Notes: a model not told the origin generated them from the letters alone. Shown: positions 52,331 through 62,032, numbered from the stretch's first letter. The stretch: DNA of 64,000 nt from Tindallia sp. MSAO_Bac2 (GCA_003838145.1 QYZZ01000047.1:44927-108926), one strand, 5' to 3'. Numbers and translations are program-made.

Positions 52331-55300
52331 AGAGTTTGGAAATTAAAGGGTTTAAATCTTTTGCACAGCGTGTGAATTTGCACTTTGAAAAAGGTATCAC
52401 TGGTGTGGTAGGTCCCAATGGATGTGGAAAAAGCAATGTCACGGAAGCCATCAGATGGGTTTTGGGAGAACAAAGCGCTCGAAATCTTCGCGGTCAGAAA
52501 ATGGAGGACGTCATTTTTTCCGGCACTGATAAAAGAAAACCTCATGGAATGGCGGAAGTTTCCATTGTATTTGATAATATGAGTCAACAACTACCTTTGA
52601 AATTTGATGAAGTTTGTCTGACCAGAAGAGTATATCGTTCGGGAGAAGGCGAGTATTTTATCAATGGTAGCCCCTGTAGAAGAAAAGATTTGAAGGAAAT
52701 CTTAATGGATACGGGAATCGGCAAAGAAGGCTACTCCATGATCAGCCAGGGGCGTATTGATGAAATTCTCAGCCAAAAAGGCGAAGAGAGAAGGTTGTTG
52801 CTGGACGAAGCAGCCGGTATCGTAAAATATCGTACCCGGAAAGAAGAAGCAGAGAAAAAAATCGAGAAAACGGAAGAAAATCTGCTTCGGATTAAGGATA
52901 TTTTAACTGAGCTGGACCAGCATATGGGGCCCCTTTCGGAGCAGTCTGCCAAAGCAGAAATGTACCTGAATCTGAAGGAAAAAGTTGATTTTCTGGAAAT
53001 CTCTGAACTATTGAAAAATATTAAGAATCAAAAACAGGGAATTCAGCAAAAAGAGGAAAATCTAAAGACTACGGAAGAAGAAATAGACCGTCTTTTGGAG
53101 GAAGAAACTACATTGCAGCAGGTTCTTGAGTCTCGGGAAGAAAATCTGGAATCATTGCGGATTTCCATAAACGAAGCTCGAAGGACGGTGGAAGAAAAAA
53201 AATCGGAGATGGATGAAAACCGGCTTCAAAGTCAAAGTAAGCTTCAGGAAATCCAACATCAGCAACAGCAGATCAAAAATCTGGAAACAGCCATTCAGGA
53301 ACAACAGGAATCCATTCAGACTGGGAAGGATCGGCTTGGCAGGCTGGAGGAAAACACTGTAAGTGCTTTCGAGTCCTTAAGGGAAAAAGAAAACGATCTG
53401 CAAAGCAATCACCAGATCCTGACGGAGCAAAAAAAATTGGTGGAAGAAACCAGAGAGAGACTGGAAGAAAGTAAAACAGGCATTGTGGATGGCTTAAACC
53501 AACTAAACCGATATCAGAATCAATATGAACGGATCCATACACTCAAAGAAACCACCAGCCAGCGTTGGACGGCAATCAAAAAAGAGATGGCGGACAAAAT
53601 AGCTTCCATTCAAGCTCAGCAGAAACTTTACGAAGAAAAACAGGAGGAAAAGAAAAGCAACGCAGAGCTGAAAAGGCAGTTAATCGAAAGAATCAATAGG
53701 GAAAAAGAAAGCCTTGAAGGTCACCAAAAGGAATTAAACACGACACAGCTATCCCTTAATAAACTGAATCAGGATTTACAGAGGTTTACGCAGCAAAAGA
53801 ATCTATTAATCAACATGGAAAAGAATTTTGAGGGGTTTCAACGCGGTGTGAAAAACCTGTTAAAAGCTGTGGAGGAAAAGCCAGAGCTTTCTGAGGGATT
53901 TCACGGTGTGGTAGCGGATTTATTACGGGTACCCCAGGGATATGAAGTGGCGGTGGAAACAGCATTGGGACAGGCCCTGCAATTCCTGGTAACGGACCAT
54001 GACTATCAGGCGAAAAAACTGATCGATTTTTTGCGAAAAGCACATCAGGGACGGGTGACTATCCTTCCCATAAAAACCATACAGCCACGCAAACTGAATC
54101 AGCATGAAAACAATATTTTGTCGGAGTTTTCCGAAGCCACCTGCGCTCTGGATCTGGTCAGCTACCCAACGCCTTATGAAGCTGTATTTTCGAACCTGTT
54201 GGGAAGGGTTGTCATCGCAGAACACTTGGAAGCCGGCATGCAGATAAGCCGGCGGTTCCGGCAGCAGATAAAAATTGCCACCATGGAGGGCGAACTGATC
54301 ATGCCGGGAGGATCCATGACAGGTGGAAGTAATTCCAAACAACAGGATGGTTTACTGGTTCGAAAGAGAGAAATAGAGGAAATTGGGCACCGAATGCATC
54401 AGTTGCAGGAAACCATTGCCGATGTCAGCGGGCGGAAAGATTCCATTGAAAAGATGGTAATACATTCAAAGGCTCAGCTGGAAGACTGGCGTGTTAAATT
54501 GGATCATTTGGAAAAACAGGAAATTCGCATTGACAGCTCTTTAGACAGCATGGATACTGCGATCAATGAACTGCTTCGAACGGAAAAACGACTGAAATCC
54601 GAGGAAATGGATCTGGAAAAAAACCATGAGCATCTGATGGCTGAAGAACAGAAAATCAGTGATGAAATGGAAAAAACCGAAGAAAAAATAGAATCTGAAC
54701 GATGGGAAGTGGAAAATGACATCCAGACCCTGAAGACAGAGGAAAAACAGCTGGAAGCCCTGCAGGCGCGGGACACTGATTTCCGCGTTGAAGTAGCGGA
54801 GCTGAGGGAAAAGAAACAATCCGTGGACAGGGAAAAGAGAGAACTGGAGGATCAGCTGAAGCAATACCACCTTCAAATACAACAGCTTCAGCAGCAGGAA
54901 GAACAGGCAGCCCGGGACCGGCAACATGCATCGGAGGAACTGGACCGGTTGACAGAAGAACAAAAACGGCTGGAACAACAGCTGACCGAAGAAAAAGAAA
55001 CCCTTGAAAAATTGCAGCAGGATGAAGAAAACACCAGACAGACGCAACGAAGCAAAGCCAAAGAGCTGGAAACACTGCGCAAAAGCCAGGAAGCTGTCCG
55101 GGATCAGCATACTCAGATGCAGATGAAAATATCCAGACAGGAATGGCAGTTGGAGCAGTCCATGGAAAAACTGGATTTTTATCAGCTGAACAGCCTGGAG
55201 GAGGCGGAGGAAAAAGTGCAAACGCCGCCGGAACCTTCCATGAATACCTATTCCCTTAAAGCCTTAAAGGAAGAAATGCAGGCCCTGGGAGAAGTTCATG

Positions 55301-55905
55301 TGGGTTCTATTGAAGAATACCGACGGGTTCGGGAACGGCATCATTTTCTGTCGGCTCAGAAACAGGATATGGAAGACGCCAGGGATTCGCTGCAGGAAAT
55401 TATTGCTGAACTGGAAGAAAAAATGGTGGAACAGTTTGAAAAGCAATTCAAAAAAATTCAGGCTTCCTTTCAACAGGTGTTTCAGCAGCTCTTTAACGGC
55501 GGCACTGCTGAGTTGGTGCTGCAAGAACCGGAACGGATACTGTATTCCGGTGTGGATATTGTGGCACAACCGCCGGGCAAGAAATTTCAGCATCTTTCCC
55601 TGCTGTCTGGTGGAGAAAAAGCAATGACGGCGATTTCGCTGCTTTTTGGCATTTTGCTGGTAAAGCCATCGCCTTTTTGCGTGCTGGATGAAATAGAAGC
55701 TGCTTTGGATGATTCTAATGTGGGACGCTTTGCTGATTTTCTGGTGGAGCTTTCCCGGGACATTCAATTTGTGGTGGTTACCCATAAAAAACAAACCATG
55801 GAACGGGTTAATTCGCTTTATGGCATAACCATGGAAGAAAAAGGAATTTCAAAATTACTACGTTTAAAACTGGCGGATTTGGATGAGAGCATGATCGCCG
55901 GATAA
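52321..55905 (+). CDS. smc: Chromosome segregation protein SMC
   Basis: A full-length 1194-residue condensin ATPase. N-terminal head with GFKSFAQRV and GPNGCGKSNVTEAIRWVLGE; long coiled coils (about 165-500 and 680-1010), hinge (about 510-670; GFHGVVADLL, PGGSMTGGS), C-terminal head with LSGGEKAMTAISLLFG and CVLDEIEAALDDSNV. It overlaps rnc by ten bases and ftsY follows. Coiled-coil Gln/Glu/Lys richness produces long false frames on the other strand. scpA/scpB are not in the window. Confidence 0.97.
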   Translation: MYLKSLEIKGFKSFAQRVNLHFEKGITGVVGPNGCGKSNVTEAIRWVLGEQSARNLRGQKMEDVIFSGTDKRKPHGMAEVSIVFDNMSQQLPLKFDEVCLTRRVYRSGEGEYFINGSPCRRKDLKEILMDTGIGKEGYSMISQGRIDEILSQKGEERRLLLDEAAGIVKYRTRKEEAEKKIEKTEENLLRIKDILTELDQHMGPLSEQSAKAEMYLNLKEKVDFLEISELLKNIKNQKQGIQQKEENLKTTEEEIDRLLEEETTLQQVLESREENLESLRISINEARRTVEEKKSEMDENRLQSQSKLQEIQHQQQQIKNLETAIQEQQESIQTGKDRLGRLEENTVSAFESLREKENDLQSNHQILTEQKKLVEETRERLEESKTGIVDGLNQLNRYQNQYERIHTLKETTSQRWTAIKKEMADKIASIQAQQKLYEEKQEEKKSNAELKRQLIERINREKESLEGHQKELNTTQLSLNKLNQDLQRFTQQKNLLINMEKNFEGFQRGVKNLLKAVEEKPELSEGFHGVVADLLRVPQGYEVAVETALGQALQFLVTDHDYQAKKLIDFLRKAHQGRVTILPIKTIQPRKLNQHENNILSEFSEATCALDLVSYPTPYEAVFSNLLGRVVIAEHLEAGMQISRRFRQQIKIATMEGELIMPGGSMTGGSNSKQQDGLLVRKREIEEIGHRMHQLQETIADVSGRKDSIEKMVIHSKAQLEDWRVKLDHLEKQEIRIDSSLDSMDTAINELLRTEKRLKSEEMDLEKNHEHLMAEEQKISDEMEKTEEKIESERWEVENDIQTLKTEEKQLEALQARDTDFRVEVAELREKKQSVDREKRELEDQLKQYHLQIQQLQQQEEQAARDRQHASEELDRLTEEQKRLEQQLTEEKETLEKLQQDEENTRQTQRSKAKELETLRKSQEAVRDQHTQMQMKISRQEWQLEQSMEKLDFYQLNSLEEAEEKVQTPPEPSMNTYSLKALKEEMQALGEVHVGSIEEYRRVRERHHFLSAQKQDMEDARDSLQEIIAELEEKMVEQFEKQFKKIQASFQQVFQQLFNGGTAELVLQEPERILYSGVDIVAQPPGKKFQHLSLLSGGEKAMTAISLLFGILLVKPSPFCVLDEIEAALDDSNVGRFADFLVELSRDIQFVVVTHKKQTMERVNSLYGITMEEKGISKLLRLKLADLDESMIAG

Positions 55906-55924
55906 GCGCTGAAAGGGGATAAAT

Positions 55925-56917
55925 ATGTTTTTTAACGGATGGAATAAGGATCAGAACGAACAGCAGGAAACGAACCAGGAACCACAGCAAAGTGAGACAA
56001 AAGGTTTTTTTCAGCGGTTAAAAGAAGGCCTTAATAAAACCACTAAAGACTTTACGGGCAAGCTGGACAGTCTATTGATGGGTTACGGAAAAATTGACGA
56101 TGAATTATTTGAGGAACTGGAGGAGCTGTTGATCATGGCAGATGTGGGCTATGACGCCACCATGAAAGCCATGGAAAAATTGCAGGAAAAAGTTCGGGAA
56201 CAGCGGGTGGAAGACGCTTCGCAGGTGAAGGGACTTTTGAAGGAAGTATTGGTGGATCTGTTGAAGGTGGAAGAAGCAGGCCATCAGTTAAAACTGGATC
56301 AGGATCCGACGGTATTGCTGGTGGTTGGAGTTAACGGCGTTGGCAAAACTACCACCATTGGTAAGCTGACAGCTTATTGTCAGAAACAGGGGAAACGGGT
56401 TATGCTGGCTGCCGGTGACACTTTTCGGGCTGGAGCCATTGACCAGCTGGAAATTTGGGGACAGCGTTCCAACGCCCCGGTAATTCGCCATCAGGAAGGC
56501 TCTGATCCGGCGGCGGTCATTTATGACGCCATTCATTCCGCAAAGGCTAAAGAAAGCCAGGTGTTGATTTGCGATACGGCAGGAAGGCTTCATAACAAGA
56601 AAAACCTTATGAATGAGCTGGGAAAAATATTTCGCATCCTGGACCGGGAATTTCCGGAAGCACAGAAGGAAGTTTTGCTGGTTCTGGACGCCACCACGGG
56701 TCAAAACGCCATTCAGCAGGCAAAAACCTTTGGTGAAGTTGCTCCGCTGACAGGAATTGTCTTAACAAAGCTGGATGGAACGGCACGGGGCGGCATCATT
56801 ATCCCCATTGCCCAGACCCTGGGAGTTCCGGTGAAATTTGTAGGTGTCGGGGAGCAAATTGATGATTTGCAGCCCTTTGATCCGGAGGCTTTTGTAACGG
56901 CTATGCTGGATCAGTAG
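55925..56917 (+). CDS. ftsY: Signal recognition particle receptor FtsY
   Basis: A 330-residue SRP GTPase receptor. An acidic/Gln-rich A region (1-30) is followed by the N domain (about 35-110) and G domain: GVNGVGKTTTIGKL, AAGDTFRAGAIDQL, ICDTAGRLHNKKNL, LTKLDGTARGG. It docks Ffh-ribosome complexes on the membrane. It follows smc by 19 bases and is closed by a terminator. Confidence 0.96.
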   Translation: MFFNGWNKDQNEQQETNQEPQQSETKGFFQRLKEGLNKTTKDFTGKLDSLLMGYGKIDDELFEELEELLIMADVGYDATMKAMEKLQEKVREQRVEDASQVKGLLKEVLVDLLKVEEAGHQLKLDQDPTVLLVVGVNGVGKTTTIGKLTAYCQKQGKRVMLAAGDTFRAGAIDQLEIWGQRSNAPVIRHQEGSDPAAVIYDAIHSAKAKESQVLICDTAGRLHNKKNLMNELGKIFRILDREFPEAQKEVLLVLDATTGQNAIQQAKTFGEVAPLTGIVLTKLDGTARGGIIIPIAQTLGVPVKFVGVGEQIDDLQPFDPEAFVTAMLDQ

Positions 56918-56935
56918 AAAAAAACAAAAAATCAT

Positions 56936-56977
56936 AAAAAAATGAGCGGAAGCATTGACTTTCACTCATTTTTTTTG
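56936..56977 (+). terminator. Terminator of the fapR-ftsY operon
   Basis: AAAAAATGAG pairs with CTCATTTTTT, extended inward by G-U tolerant pairs, ending in eight T. The right arm is also the spacer of the next promoter. Confidence 0.8.
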
Positions 56978-56983
56978 TATACT
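56955..56983 (+). promoter_or_regulatory. Promoter for ylxM-ffh, embedded in the ftsY terminator
   Basis: TTGACT (56955-56960), 17 bases, TATACT (56978-56983). The spacer is the 3' arm and T run of the upstream terminator, so the two elements share sequence. This starts a new unit only about 50 bases before ylxM. Confidence 0.75.
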
Positions 56984-57034
56984 GCAACAGTGCTGTAAAG
57001 CAAAATACCTTTACAGTTAGGAGAAGCAGGTGAT

Positions 57035-57415
57035 ATGATGTATGAGAAGAACATGCGAATGGTGCTGCTATACGATTTTTATCAGGTATTGCTAACGGAA
57101 AAGCAGCAATCCATGATGGACTTATATTATCAACAGGATTTCTCCCTGGCAGAAATTGCAGAGACATTATCTGTTTCCCGGCAGGCGGTTTACGACCACC
57201 TGAAACGGACAGAAAGCACCCTGGAGAAATACGAAGCAAAAATGAAACTGCTGGAGAAATATACGCAGCAGCAACAGCTTATGGAGACCATGGAAGAAAA
57301 ACTGGTGAGTTTTCGGGAACAGCATCTGGGGGACAGAGGAAAAGATGAAACTCTGAAAACTTTTGACGAGATTCACCGGTTGTTAAAACGGTTAAAAGAG
57401 ACGAGTACTCAGTAA
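57035..57415 (+). CDS. YlxM family SRP-associated helix-turn-helix protein
   Basis: A 126-residue protein: NMRMVLLYDFYQVLLTEKQ, then a sigma-70 region 4-like helix-turn-helix (DFSLAEIAETLSVSRQAV) and a C-terminal coiled coil. YlxM modulates the SRP pathway in streptococci. It precedes ffh by 12 bases, as in nearly all Firmicutes. Two ATG codons (57035, 57038) are possible. Confidence 0.9.
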   Translation: MMYEKNMRMVLLYDFYQVLLTEKQQSMMDLYYQQDFSLAEIAETLSVSRQAVYDHLKRTESTLEKYEAKMKLLEKYTQQQQLMETMEEKLVSFREQHLGDRGKDETLKTFDEIHRLLKRLKETSTQ

Positions 57416-57427
57416 AGGGGTGATCCG

Positions 57428-58774
57428 ATGCTCTTTGAAGGATTAGCGGAAAAACTGCAAAGCACATTTGATAAACTAAAAGGCAAAGGCAAGCTGACGG
57501 AAGCTGACGTAAAAGAAGCCATGCGTGAAGTAAAGCTGGCGTTGCTGGAAGCGGATGTTAACTTTAAAGTCGTGAAGGATTTTATTAATCGGGTAAAAGA
57601 AAGAGCTGTCGGTGGTGAGGTTTTGGAAAGCCTGACTCCTGGCCAGCAGGTTATCAAAATCGTAAACGAAGAAATGACGGCACTTATGGGAAGCACTCAA
57701 AGCAAGGTTACCTTTTCATCTTCGCCGCCAACTGTATACATGATGGTAGGCTTGCAGGGATCCGGTAAAACCACTTCCTGCGGAAAACTGGCGAATTTAT
57801 TGAAAAAGCAGCAGAAAACCCCCTTGCTGGTAGCAGCGGATATATACAGGCCGGCAGCTATTGAACAGTTGAAAACCGTAGGATCAAAGATAGATGTACC
57901 AGTTTTCAGCATGGGAAGCCAGGTTGATCCGGTAAACATAGCCAAAGCCGGTATTGAAGAAGCGAAGAAAAATGGAAACGATCTGGTAATCATTGATACT
58001 GCGGGACGCTTGCACGTTGACAACAACCTGATGGAAGAACTGCAAAACATAAAAAAAGCGGTAAAACCTCAGGAAATCCTGCTGGTGGTGGATTCTATGA
58101 CAGGGCAGGATGCGGTAAATGTTGCGGAATCATTCAGTGAACAAGTTGGGATCGACGGGGTTATTCTTACCAAGCTGGATGGGGATACCCGTGGTGGTGC
58201 GGCCTTATCCGTGAGGGCTGTAACTCAGAAACCCATTAAATTCGTTGGTATGGGCGAAAAAATCGAAGAATTCGAAGCTTTTCACCCCGACAGGATGGCA
58301 TCAAGAATTCTGGGCATGGGCGATGTATTAAGCTTAATTGAAAAAGCCCAGACCAGTATGGATATGAAAAAAGCTCAGGAACTTGAAAAGAAGATGCGAA
58401 CGCAACAGTTCACCTTTGACGACTTCCTGGATCAGCTGCAGCAGATGAAAAACATGGGTTCCATGAAGGAAATTCTGGAAATGATTCCCGGTGTTGGAGG
58501 AAAACAGCTTAAAAACCTGGATGTGGACGAAAAAGAACTTGTATATATTGAAGCCATTATTCAGTCCATGACCAGAGAAGAACGAACTGATCCGGGTGTG
58601 ATAAACGGCAGCAGAAGAAAGCGAATTGCAGCCGGCAGCGGCACCAGTATTCAGCAGGTTAATAAACTGTTGAAGCAGTTCGAACAGACACGAAAAATGA
58701 TGAAACAATTTACCGATATGGAAAAAGGCGCTAAAAAAGGCGGTAAATTTAAATTGCCTTTTCCTGGATTTTAG
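57428..58774 (+). CDS. ffh: Signal recognition particle protein Ffh
   Basis: A 448-residue SRP54 homologue. N domain (1-90), G domain with GLQGSGKTTSCGKL, AADIYRPAAIEQL, IDTAGRLHVDN, LTKLDGDTRGGAA; the Met-rich M domain (about 300-440) ends in the RNA-binding GSRRKRIAAGSGTSIQQVN. It binds signal sequences and 4.5S RNA. AAGGGG precedes the ATG. Confidence 0.97.
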   Translation: MLFEGLAEKLQSTFDKLKGKGKLTEADVKEAMREVKLALLEADVNFKVVKDFINRVKERAVGGEVLESLTPGQQVIKIVNEEMTALMGSTQSKVTFSSSPPTVYMMVGLQGSGKTTSCGKLANLLKKQQKTPLLVAADIYRPAAIEQLKTVGSKIDVPVFSMGSQVDPVNIAKAGIEEAKKNGNDLVIIDTAGRLHVDNNLMEELQNIKKAVKPQEILLVVDSMTGQDAVNVAESFSEQVGIDGVILTKLDGDTRGGAALSVRAVTQKPIKFVGMGEKIEEFEAFHPDRMASRILGMGDVLSLIEKAQTSMDMKKAQELEKKMRTQQFTFDDFLDQLQQMKNMGSMKEILEMIPGVGGKQLKNLDVDEKELVYIEAIIQSMTREERTDPGVINGSRRKRIAAGSGTSIQQVNKLLKQFEQTRKMMKQFTDMEKGAKKGGKFKLPFPGF

Positions 58775-58820
58775 GTAAAGGGATCCCAAATACAGATACG
58801 TTGAAGGAGGTGAAAAAATC

Positions 58821-59066
58821 ATGGCCGTAAAAATCAGAATGAAGCGCATGGGTGCGAACAAAAAACCATTCTATCGAATTGTGGTAGCCGACAGTCGTGC
58901 ACCGCGAGATGGTAGATTTATTGAAGAAATTGGTTATTACAACCCGGTTTCAGAACCAAAGCAGATCAAAATTGATCAGGAAAAAGCTCAAAAATGGATG
59001 AGCAATGGTGCAAAACCAACTGAAACAGTTCGGGTTCTATTCAAAAAGAACGGAATACTCGAATAG
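58821..59066 (+). CDS. rpsP: 30S ribosomal protein S16
   Basis: An 81-residue bS16: [24 protein letters not shown] shortened here to key parts MKRMG, PFYRI and [10 protein letters not shown], then [17 protein letters not shown] lies eight bases before the ATG. It starts the classical rpsP-KH-rimM-trmD-rplS order of Firmicutes. Confidence 0.97.
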   Translation: MAVKIRMKRMGANKKPFYRIVVADSRAPRDGRFIEEIGYYNPVSEPKQIKIDQEKAQKWMSNGAKPTETVRVLFKKNGILE

Positions 59067-59092
59067 TTTTGAGTGCTAAGGAGGATGGAATC

Positions 59093-59320
59093 ATGGGCTA
59101 TTTAGTAGAGTTGATTGCAAAATCACTTGTAGACCATCCTGAAGAGGTTCACGTTAAAGAGATTGAAAGCAATCAGTCCATTATTGTTGAGTTGCGGGTT
59201 GCACCGGATGATATGGGCAAAGTAATCGGCAAGCAGGGTCGTATTGCGAAAGCGATCCGGACAGTGGTGAAAGCTGCTTCAACTGGTGAAAGACGAAAAG
59301 TTATTGTGGAAATACTTTAG
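59093..59320 (+). CDS. khpA: KH-domain RNA-binding protein KhpA (YlqC)
   Basis: A 75-residue KH domain; the GxxG loop is in VIGKQGRIAKAIR. KhpA pairs with KhpB (Jag) and binds RNA affecting cell division in other Firmicutes. ATG 59093 is nine bases after AAGGAGG; upstream codons precede that site. Confidence 0.93.
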   Translation: MGYLVELIAKSLVDHPEEVHVKEIESNQSIIVELRVAPDDMGKVIGKQGRIAKAIRTVVKAASTGERRKVIVEIL

Positions 59321-59356
59321 TTCTGCTGTGGCGGTTATTACTCTGGAGGCATAAGA

Positions 59357-59860
59357 ATGCGATTTTTAAAAGTTGGGGTTGTCAGCAATACCCACGGGGT
59401 GCGAGGCGCTCTAAAAGTACAATGCCTGGCTGATGAGGCGGAGCGATTTCTGGAACTGGAATGGGTTTATACCCTGGAACCGGAAAAACGCTACAAAATC
59501 CTCAATGTATCTATACGTCCCAAAGACATTCTGTTGTTTCTGGAAGGTATTGATACCATGAACCAGGCTGAGGAAATGAAAGGCAAGTTTCTTTACACCG
59601 ATGATACCCAGCGCAGTGCGTTGGAGGAGGACCAGCACTATATTGCGGATCTGATAGGATTAAAAGTGTACGATATTGAAGACACTTACATTGGAACGGT
59701 AAAGCAGGTAATGCCCACCGGCGCCAATGATATCCTAGTTATCCAGTCAGAAGATGGAACCAAAGAGCATATGGTTCCCAACGTCAGGGAGTTTGTGCGC
59801 GAAATATCTCCAGAAAAAGAAATCATAATCATTGACCCGGTAGAAGGACTGATCACATGA
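59357..59860 (+). CDS. rimM: Ribosome maturation factor RimM
   Basis: A 167-residue 30S assembly factor. The RimM N domain starts LKVGVVSNTHGVRGALKV; the PRC-barrel (about 95-167) has ADLIGLKVYD and IVDPVEGL-like ending IIDPVEGLIT. CTGGAGG precedes the ATG. It overlaps trmD by four bases. Confidence 0.95.
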   Translation: MRFLKVGVVSNTHGVRGALKVQCLADEAERFLELEWVYTLEPEKRYKILNVSIRPKDILLFLEGIDTMNQAEEMKGKFLYTDDTQRSALEEDQHYIADLIGLKVYDIEDTYIGTVKQVMPTGANDILVIQSEDGTKEHMVPNVREFVREISPEKEIIIIDPVEGLIT

Positions 59861-60612
59861 TCATCAAAGTACTGACCCTGTTTCCGGAAATGCTGGATTC
59901 AATTTTCAGTCACAGCATTCTGGGACGAGCTCAAAGCAAAGGCGCAGCAGCCATTGAAGCCGTAAACATCCGTGACTTCTCGGCTAACAAGCATAACAGC
60001 GTTGACGATTATCCCTTTGGTGGTGGCTGTGGCATGGTTATGACCCCTCAGCCAATAATGGATGCACATAAGCATGTGATGAAAAACATACAGGTTAAGG
60101 AAAAAATTAGAACCATCTACTGTACTCCAAAAGGCAAGGTCTTTAATCAGGACCTGGCCAAAGAACTATCCAGGGAAAAAGCGCTAGTGTTTCTGTGTGG
60201 CCATTACGAAGGCGTTGATCAACGTGTGATTGATGAAGTGGTAACCGATGAAATTTCCATTGGCGATTACGTGCTGACGGGAGGCGAGCTCCCTGCAGCC
60301 GTTATGATTGACAGTGTAGTGCGTCTGCTGCCAGGAGTGCTGAATCAGGAACAGAGTTATGAAGATGAATCCTTTTACAATGGTTTGCTGGAGTATCCGC
60401 ATTATACCCGACCGCGTGAGCATCAGGGCAAACAAGTTCCAAACGTGCTTTTGTCCGGTGATCATGCGAAAATTGATGCGTGGCGACGTTACCAATCACT
60501 GAAAGAGACCTGGCTTAAGCGGCCGGATCTTTTGGAGAAGAAACGTCTCACGGAGGATGAAAAAAAATATCTGAAGCAAATTCAGGAAACATCCATAAAG
60601 GCAGAAAAGTAG
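59857..60612 (+). CDS. trmD: tRNA (guanine37-N1) methyltransferase
   Basis: A 251-residue trefoil-knot SAM enzyme making m1G37, needed for reading-frame maintenance. IKVLTLFPEMLDS, the knot motifs LCGHYEGVDQRV and SIGDYVLTGGELPA, and PEYTRP-like YPHYTRPREHQG are intact. ATGA overlap with rimM. Promoter bases for rplS (TTGCGA) begin right after its stop. Confidence 0.96.
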   Translation: MIIKVLTLFPEMLDSIFSHSILGRAQSKGAAAIEAVNIRDFSANKHNSVDDYPFGGGCGMVMTPQPIMDAHKHVMKNIQVKEKIRTIYCTPKGKVFNQDLAKELSREKALVFLCGHYEGVDQRVIDEVVTDEISIGDYVLTGGELPAAVMIDSVVRLLPGVLNQEQSYEDESFYNGLLEYPHYTRPREHQGKQVPNVLLSGDHAKIDAWRRYQSLKETWLKRPDLLEKKRLTEDEKKYLKQIQETSIKAEK

Positions 60613-60641
60613 TTGCGATCATCAGGTGTAAATGCTATAAT
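60613..60641 (+). promoter_or_regulatory. Promoter for rplS
   Basis: TTGCGA (60613-60618), 17 bases, TATAAT (60636-60641), beginning at the base after the trmD stop. Confidence 0.75.
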
Positions 60642-60651
60642 GACACCGTTA

Positions 60652-60706
60652 TTACAGACGTTCCTCTGGCATCAAGGGCAAATGAACGTCTTGAGAGGAA
60701 GGAGGC
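60652..60706 (+). promoter_or_regulatory. Ribosomal protein L19 leader (probable)
   Basis: Two overlapping pairings are possible: GACGTTC (60657-60663) with GAACGTC (60684-60690), or TTCCTCT (60661-60667) with AGAGGAA (60694-60700). They share TTC, so they are exclusive; the second abuts the AAGGAGG ribosome binding site of rplS. This is the layout of the L19 autoregulatory leader known in Firmicutes. Confidence 0.65.
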
Positions 60707-60714
60707 ACAAAGCG

Positions 60715-61059
60715 ATGGAATTAATCAGAAGTTTGGAATCAAACCAGTTGAAAAAAGACGTAGAAGATTTTAATACAGGAGATACGGTTAGAGTTCACGT
60801 TAAAGTAAAAGAAGGTACAAGAGAAAGAATCCAGGTGTTCGAAGGCATTGTCATCAAAAGACAAGGCGGCGGAATTCGTGAAACCTTTACCGTGAGACGT
60901 ATTGCTTCAGGCGTTGGCGTCGAGAGAGCTTTCCCGGTTCATTCTCCCAAAATCGATAAGATCCAGGTGATGAAGCGTGGTAAAGTAAGACGAGCTAAAA
61001 TCCATTATATTCGTAAAAGAATTGGTAAAGCGGCATTTAAAATCAAAGACAGAAAATAA
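60715..61059 (+). CDS. rplS: 50S ribosomal protein L19
   Basis: A 114-residue bL19: [54 protein letters not shown] 60715 follows AAGGAGG; the longer upstream frame would cover the leader and promoter. It is followed by a hairpin and rbgA. Confidence 0.96.
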   Translation: MELIRSLESNQLKKDVEDFNTGDTVRVHVKVKEGTRERIQVFEGIVIKRQGGGIRETFTVRRIASGVGVERAFPVHSPKIDKIQVMKRGKVRRAKIHYIRKRIGKAAFKIKDRK

Positions 61060-61062
61060 TCG

Positions 61063-61088
61063 AAAGGGACTGAATATCAGTCCCTTTA
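61063..61088 (+). terminator. Weak terminator or attenuator after rplS
   Basis: AAAGGGACTGA and TCAGTCCCTTT form an 11-base perfect stem around ATA with only a short T tail. It may attenuate rather than end transcription into rbgA, as no new promoter is obvious. Confidence 0.6.
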
Positions 61089-61153
61089 CAACTGCAATTC
61101 ATTATTTGGCTGAAAAAAATAAGATTAATAGAAATTTTATGGAAGTGATAACG

Positions 61154-62032
61154 ATGAAAATAAACTGGTATCCTGGGCATATGAAAAAGACGCAGGAATT
61201 GCTTCAGGAGCAATTGAAACTGGTTGATATTGTGGTGGAAATACTGGATGCACGGGTTCCTTCCAGTAGTCAGAATCCACAAATTGAAAAACTTATAAAC
61301 CAAAAGAAACGGCTGGTTCTGCTTAATAAAGCTGATCTGGCTGATGAAACCATTACAGAAAAATGGCTAGAACTTTTTATTGAGCAAGGCAAAAACGCCA
61401 TGGCGATTAATTCGATAGAAAATAGGACCGCATCCAAAGTAATGCAGGAGTTGCAAAAGTTGTATAAGGAAAAATCAGAACAGTTGAAAAAAAGAGGCAG
61501 AATTCCCAGACCGGTACGAGTCATGGTAGTAGGGGTTCCAAATGCAGGAAAATCAACACTGATAAATTTGTTAGCCGGTAAAAAGCGGGCAAAGACCGGA
61601 GACCGGCCAGGTGTCACTAAAGGAAAACAGTGGACACGAATCCAGTCAACCATTGAGTTGTTGGATACGCCGGGCATTTTATGGCCTAAATTTGAAGATG
61701 AACTGACAGGCATAAGACTGGCTCAGACCAGTGCCATCAAAGATGAGATATTGGATGTGGAGACTCTTGGCTATAAACTGCTGGAAGATCTGTTAAAACT
61801 CTATCCAGACTTGATTGTTCGGCGGTATGGTGAGTTTGAGAATATGGATGAACCATTAAAGGTAATGGAAACCATCGCGCAAAGACGCGGATGCATCTTA
61901 AAGGCAGGAGAAGCTGATTTTTTGCGGACGGCTAATATAATTCTGGATGAGTTCAGAAACGGTAAACTTGGACGTATTTCACTGGAAAAACCGGAAGAAA
62001 ACGGAGGACAGGATGGAACATTTACCGATTGA
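61154..62032 (+). CDS. rbgA: Ribosome biogenesis GTPase RbgA (YlqF)
   Basis: A 292-residue circularly permuted GTPase for 50S assembly. Order: MKINWYPGHMKKTQ, G4 LLNKADLAD, G1 GVPNAGKSTLINLL, G3 LLDTPGILWPKFED, and the C-terminal RNA-binding helical domain. ATG 61154 is six bases after GGAAGTG and gives the family N-terminus. It overlaps rnhB by 20 bases. Confidence 0.95.
   Translation: MKINWYPGHMKKTQELLQEQLKLVDIVVEILDARVPSSSQNPQIEKLINQKKRLVLLNKADLADETITEKWLELFIEQGKNAMAINSIENRTASKVMQELQKLYKEKSEQLKKRGRIPRPVRVMVVGVPNAGKSTLINLLAGKKRAKTGDRPGVTKGKQWTRIQSTIELLDTPGILWPKFEDELTGIRLAQTSAIKDEILDVETLGYKLLEDLLKLYPDLIVRRYGEFENMDEPLKVMETIAQRRGCILKAGEADFLRTANIILDEFRNGKLGRISLEKPEENGGQDGTFTD

Noticed and set aside
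54541..55221. Long minus-strand frame of 226 codons opposite smc
   Set aside because: It mirrors the Gln/Glu/Lys-rich coiled coil, has no ribosome binding site, and gives a low-complexity Phe/Leu/Gln product.
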